Assembly (NCBI GenBank): GCA_020081605.1 | Contig: JAHREC010000035.1 | Span: forward strand, 1 to 64,000 | Length of the DNA stretch: 64,000 bases | Reading direction: 5' to 3' | Origin: Albifimbria verrucaria | Taxonomy: Eukaryota > Ascomycota > Sordariomycetes > Hypocreales > Stachybotryaceae | Shown here: positions 61,157 through 64,000 of the stretch, one piece after another | Layout: each line of letters begins with the position of its first letter | Numbering within the stretch: position 1 is the first letter of the stretch | The notes under the pieces: generated by a model | Told to the model about the DNA's origin: nothing | Seen by the model: the letters and a program-made list of their open reading frames with translations, nothing else | The model's database searches: none | Position numbers and translations under genes: made by a program

Positions 61157-62248
61157 TCACACTCTCAACCCCTCGCCCACTGCTAAAACGATTCGCAGGA
61201 TGGCTTGAAGCTTGATCACGTCCAGATTTCTTCCGAAGATCAAGTTACTTGGTGGATTACTGAAGCCATAGATTTCCGGCCCGACAAATCCCTCTAGTCC
61301 CTCAAAACCCACCGCCACTAAGACGTTGGGATAGACTTTCATCCAGTTGCTGACAAGCTCGCCAACTTCTGTCGCGCAGCTGTTCGCTTTGGCTTGGAAG
61401 ACAATGCCTTTAACCTCATCTGAGCGAAACAAATACTCGATCTGAGGCAGATAAGCTCCCGCATGACAGGGAGTTATAACCACCGGAGGATACTCCTCGG
61501 GTAGAGTGTCAACATTTGTGTCAGGCCAGGGTCGCTTCGCTGGTGGCCTTCGATAGTACATAGGCTCACCATCCTTTACTATTCCCTCAGGCCCTCTCTC
61601 ACTACCAAAAGCAGCGACAGAATGAGGATACAGCTTGGCCATGTGTGCAGCGTCCCATATGTGACCATCAATCACCGCTAGAGAGGGTCGATCCAGTGAA
61701 TCCCCAGACAGGCACGTTTGAATCGTCTGTATGAAATTCATGGGCCCATCGGCACTGATGGAAGTGGCTGGGCGCATTGCCAGCAGAAAGTAGATAGGCA
61801 CAAACGAGCGCAATAGCATATTGATAACGAATGCTATGTGGCTCACGGCGTCTGTGCCAGCGATGATAAGTACAACGTCGATTAAACCATGCCGTAGAAC
61901 CTCCATTCGAATCAATTTGCACATATTGACGATGTCTTCAAGGGATATGTCAGGACTGCCTTTACGGAACAACTCTATGTCGGTGAAGTCCGCTACCTCT
62001 CGCATCGAAAGAACTCCATCCAATGCATCAGCCGCACTGGCACCGTATCCATGATACCTATCAGGGTTGGTCCGATTATAAGTTTCGGCAGTATAGGTGC
62101 CGCCTGTTGAGTACCGGAGTACGCGTGGCTTGGTACCGCAAGTTTGAAATTGAATAGCCGGCTGAACACGAGAAAGAAGTTCTTGAGCAGCGACAGTCGA
62201 AACGATGGATAGGGTGGCGAACAATACCACCAGTAAGCAGAATTTCAT
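61157..62248 (-). CDS. Secreted asparaginase/glutaminase-family protein, atypical active site
   Basis: An intact single-exon frame of 363 residues from ATG 62248. A clear signal peptide (core LLVVLFATLSIVST, cleavage near AAQE, about residue 22) predicts secretion, where type II L-asparaginases hydrolyse asparagine to aspartate and ammonia. The first active-site loop is STGGTYTAE (usual TGGTIA). The second is IIAGTDAVSHIAF, where the His and second Thr of the usual HGTDT are both Ala but the Thr-Asp pair is kept. GSPD replaces the usual GSQD. The RPATSISADGPMNF block is well conserved. The Lys normally found about 10-12 residues after that block appears to be Gly (CLSGDSLD). This is the only long gene in the window without a frame break. 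A functional enzyme with altered specificity or a non-catalytic member are both possible. Confidence 0.85.
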   Translation of the reverse strand: MKFCLLVVLFATLSIVSTVAAQELLSRVQPAIQFQTCGTKPRVLRYSTGGTYTAETYNRTNPDRYHGYGASAADALDGVLSMREVADFTDIELFRKGSPDISLEDIVNMCKLIRMEVLRHGLIDVVLIIAGTDAVSHIAFVINMLLRSFVPIYFLLAMRPATSISADGPMNFIQTIQTCLSGDSLDRPSLAVIDGHIWDAAHMAKLYPHSVAAFGSERGPEGIVKDGEPMYYRRPPAKRPWPDTNVDTLPEEYPPVVITPCHAGAYLPQIEYLFRSDEVKGIVFQAKANSCATEVGELVSNWMKVYPNVLVAVGFEGLEGFVGPEIYGFSNPPSNLIFGRNLDVIKLQAILRIVLAVGEGLRV

Positions 62249-64000
62249 CGTGACAAGGTATATGTGAAAGAACTGTGTAGCATGCCTCTGAAATCAACGT
62301 CAAGTAAACATGCCGATGCATCTTCTCGGCCGATGTCGAGGTATGCATTACAAAGCATACATACCAACGGTCACAGTACAGCGGCAGTATTGCCACTCTA
62401 AGCCGTTCAAGACGTTTGATGGAATACGACGAATGGGCTAGGCGTGACGATGCCGCCCTAGAGATGGAACGAAGTCACCGACAATCAGCCGAGTTGCATA
62501 TGAGGCTTGCTAAGATCAGGGAAAGAAACGGCCAGAACGGCCAATGCGGGCCCGTATGCTAACGCCACAGCTTGAACATATCGTTGGTCGGCCCCTGCAA
62601 CAGGTGCGGTTGAGCTGCTACAGGGCTCATGCACACTCGCCTCACCTCACATGGGTTCACACTGCACCTCCGCCCCTGCGACGTGGGTGTGCGCTTCCGA
62701 TGCACCATGCCTTGTCTTTCATGGATGACAGCCACAGGCTTCATGGATCTCTTTCATCGATCACGGCGTTGAACAAAGTTCAGTAGTCTGCTCTCGTCAG
62801 CCGCCAGCATATACTCATCTCCTGATTGCTTCCCTGATGATAAACTACACTCGTGATGGGGGTCAGAGCGATTGGTTACCCCAGCCCATTACGAACCAAC
62901 ACGGGCTGCCATCAAAAGCAATACCGGAGGTCAAGGCGGTGACAATACCAATGGACATGCAGGAGGGGCTGCATACTGTGACATGTAGCTAGGTATGAAG
63001 TAGGGAGGTGTCATGGGACGGACGGCTTCCCGGAGCCAATAACATACACACACACCACCACACCTAGAGTGCTGTGGTGGCGATCGGGCTGCCATCGGCC
63101 TCCCAGCAAATGGTTCAGCCCAAGACAGTGCATAACGCCGAGATTACCGCAGGCTTTGCTCCATGGACATGTCGATAGGAACAGGGAAAACCATCTCCAC
63201 AAGAACTCAAAGGGTATGAGTGCTTCCAAACTGCAGCCAACAGAGAAACGGTCGACAAAGAGGATCTGGAACAGCAGTGGCTCTGTTTGAATTCCGAAAG
63301 AGGGAACCTTCGTTTCAATATCTATGCATGGAAGCTGCAGATGAAGAATGAAGCCAGTTGTTCTGCCATTGGAGTCTTGGAAACTGGACACGGCTGAGCA
63401 AAGAGTGAAGACGTGAGCCTGTTGAGGAGATCTGGGAAATGGGGCGGCTTACAGGAGTCCACAGGCTAACCACATTGAGCAAACCCCACCTCAGGGAAAG
63501 CATGGCAAGCATACCTGCATCCCCGTACAGGATGCAGATGGATCACTTCTAACTGGTCATTACCGATATGGTTAGTGCTACTGTCTCTTAGTGGCTGCAA
63601 TGAAACGAATGAGCTGGGTCTCATCCGCTCCGGTGTGACAGTACGCACTTGCTAGACAGACACCACAGCAGGGGCCCTGATTGTAGATCGCCGACTCTTG
63701 CATGGTGCCCCACAGGTATTGCTGCCTGATACGGTTAGAATCTGAAAACCCCAAGTGGCTCACCACCCACCCTTGCCGCCGTCTTTATTTAGACCCCGGC
63801 GCCCTCCAGCTCGTTTTGGACTTTCCTTCTTTTAGTTTTGACGCTAGCATGGGGTCTGGCAAGACCTGATATGGTTAGCGTCAAAGTTGCAATGTCCCAT
63901 CAGTTCGTCCAACTACCACAACCCTACAGAAACTGCCATACGCGACATCGTGGTCCGTGATTCACGCCTCAACCAGGGGTTTGAGAAGCCACATGCATGT
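62249..64000. other. Non-coding end of window
   Basis: No convincing gene. A short plus-strand frame at 62419-62562 (MEYDEWARRDDAALEMERSH) has helix-like coding character but only about 47 codons and no partner exon. ORFs at 63011-63391 (minus) lack motifs. Confidence 0.45.

Overview
This window reads as nuclear DNA of a filamentous ascomycete (Pezizomycotina, most likely Sordariomycetes/Hypocreales). The evidence is short GT-AG introns of about 50-150 bp, single widely spaced genes with long non-coding gaps, fungus-specific families (an HMT1-type vacuolar ABC half-transporter, a Ste23/insulysin M16 protease, an Rpn4-like C2H2 factor, a FUN19-type SWIRM domain, a Zn2Cys6 cluster), and decayed Tad1-like LINE copies. 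There is no bacterial operon structure.

Layout. 0.2-5 kb: a broken secreted-protein gene (minus), a short Thr-rich coding remnant (plus), then a decayed LINE and a near-perfect 53-bp palindrome. 5-16.7 kb: mostly empty, with one small coiled-coil ORF (8.96 kb), a LINE 3' end (14.0-15.05 kb) and a long TAG microsatellite. 16.7-25.1 kb: HMT1-like transporter and insulysin-like protease, both minus. 29.8-30.6 kb: a hypothetical gene (plus). 31.9-34.5 kb: a possible gene remnant and a C2H2 protein (minus). 35.5-38.7 kb: a second HMT1-like transporter (minus). 40.7-42.6 kb: an Rpn4-like regulator (minus). 42.6-50.8 kb: no supported gene. 50.8-51.3 kb: a small membrane protein (minus). 52.5 kb: a damaged SWIRM module. 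54-57 kb: a divergent Enhancer-of-zeste-like gene with an N-terminal BAH-like segment. 57.2-60.9 kb: a graveyard of LINE pieces, a stop-riddled coiled-coil ORF and a broken Zn2Cys6 domain. 61.2-62.2 kb: an intact secreted asparaginase-family gene (minus).

A striking property of the whole window is that nearly every conserved gene is interrupted by single-base frameshifts at homopolymers, usually one base missing. Adding one base per break restores lengths divisible by three in four independent genes. This points to assembly/sequencing indels rather than mass pseudogenisation. It is not the explanation for the SWIRM, Zn2Cys6, coiled-coil and LINE relics, which carry substitutions, in-frame stops or a tandem duplication.

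Functionally, the window holds metal/glutathione-conjugate vacuolar transport (two paralogues), peptide processing (insulysin), proteasome-linked transcription (Rpn4-like) and chromatin factors (E(z)-like, SWIRM). The genes are independently promoted and I see no biosynthetic cluster. The best candidate for something new is the BAH-CXC-SET locus at 54-57 kb.
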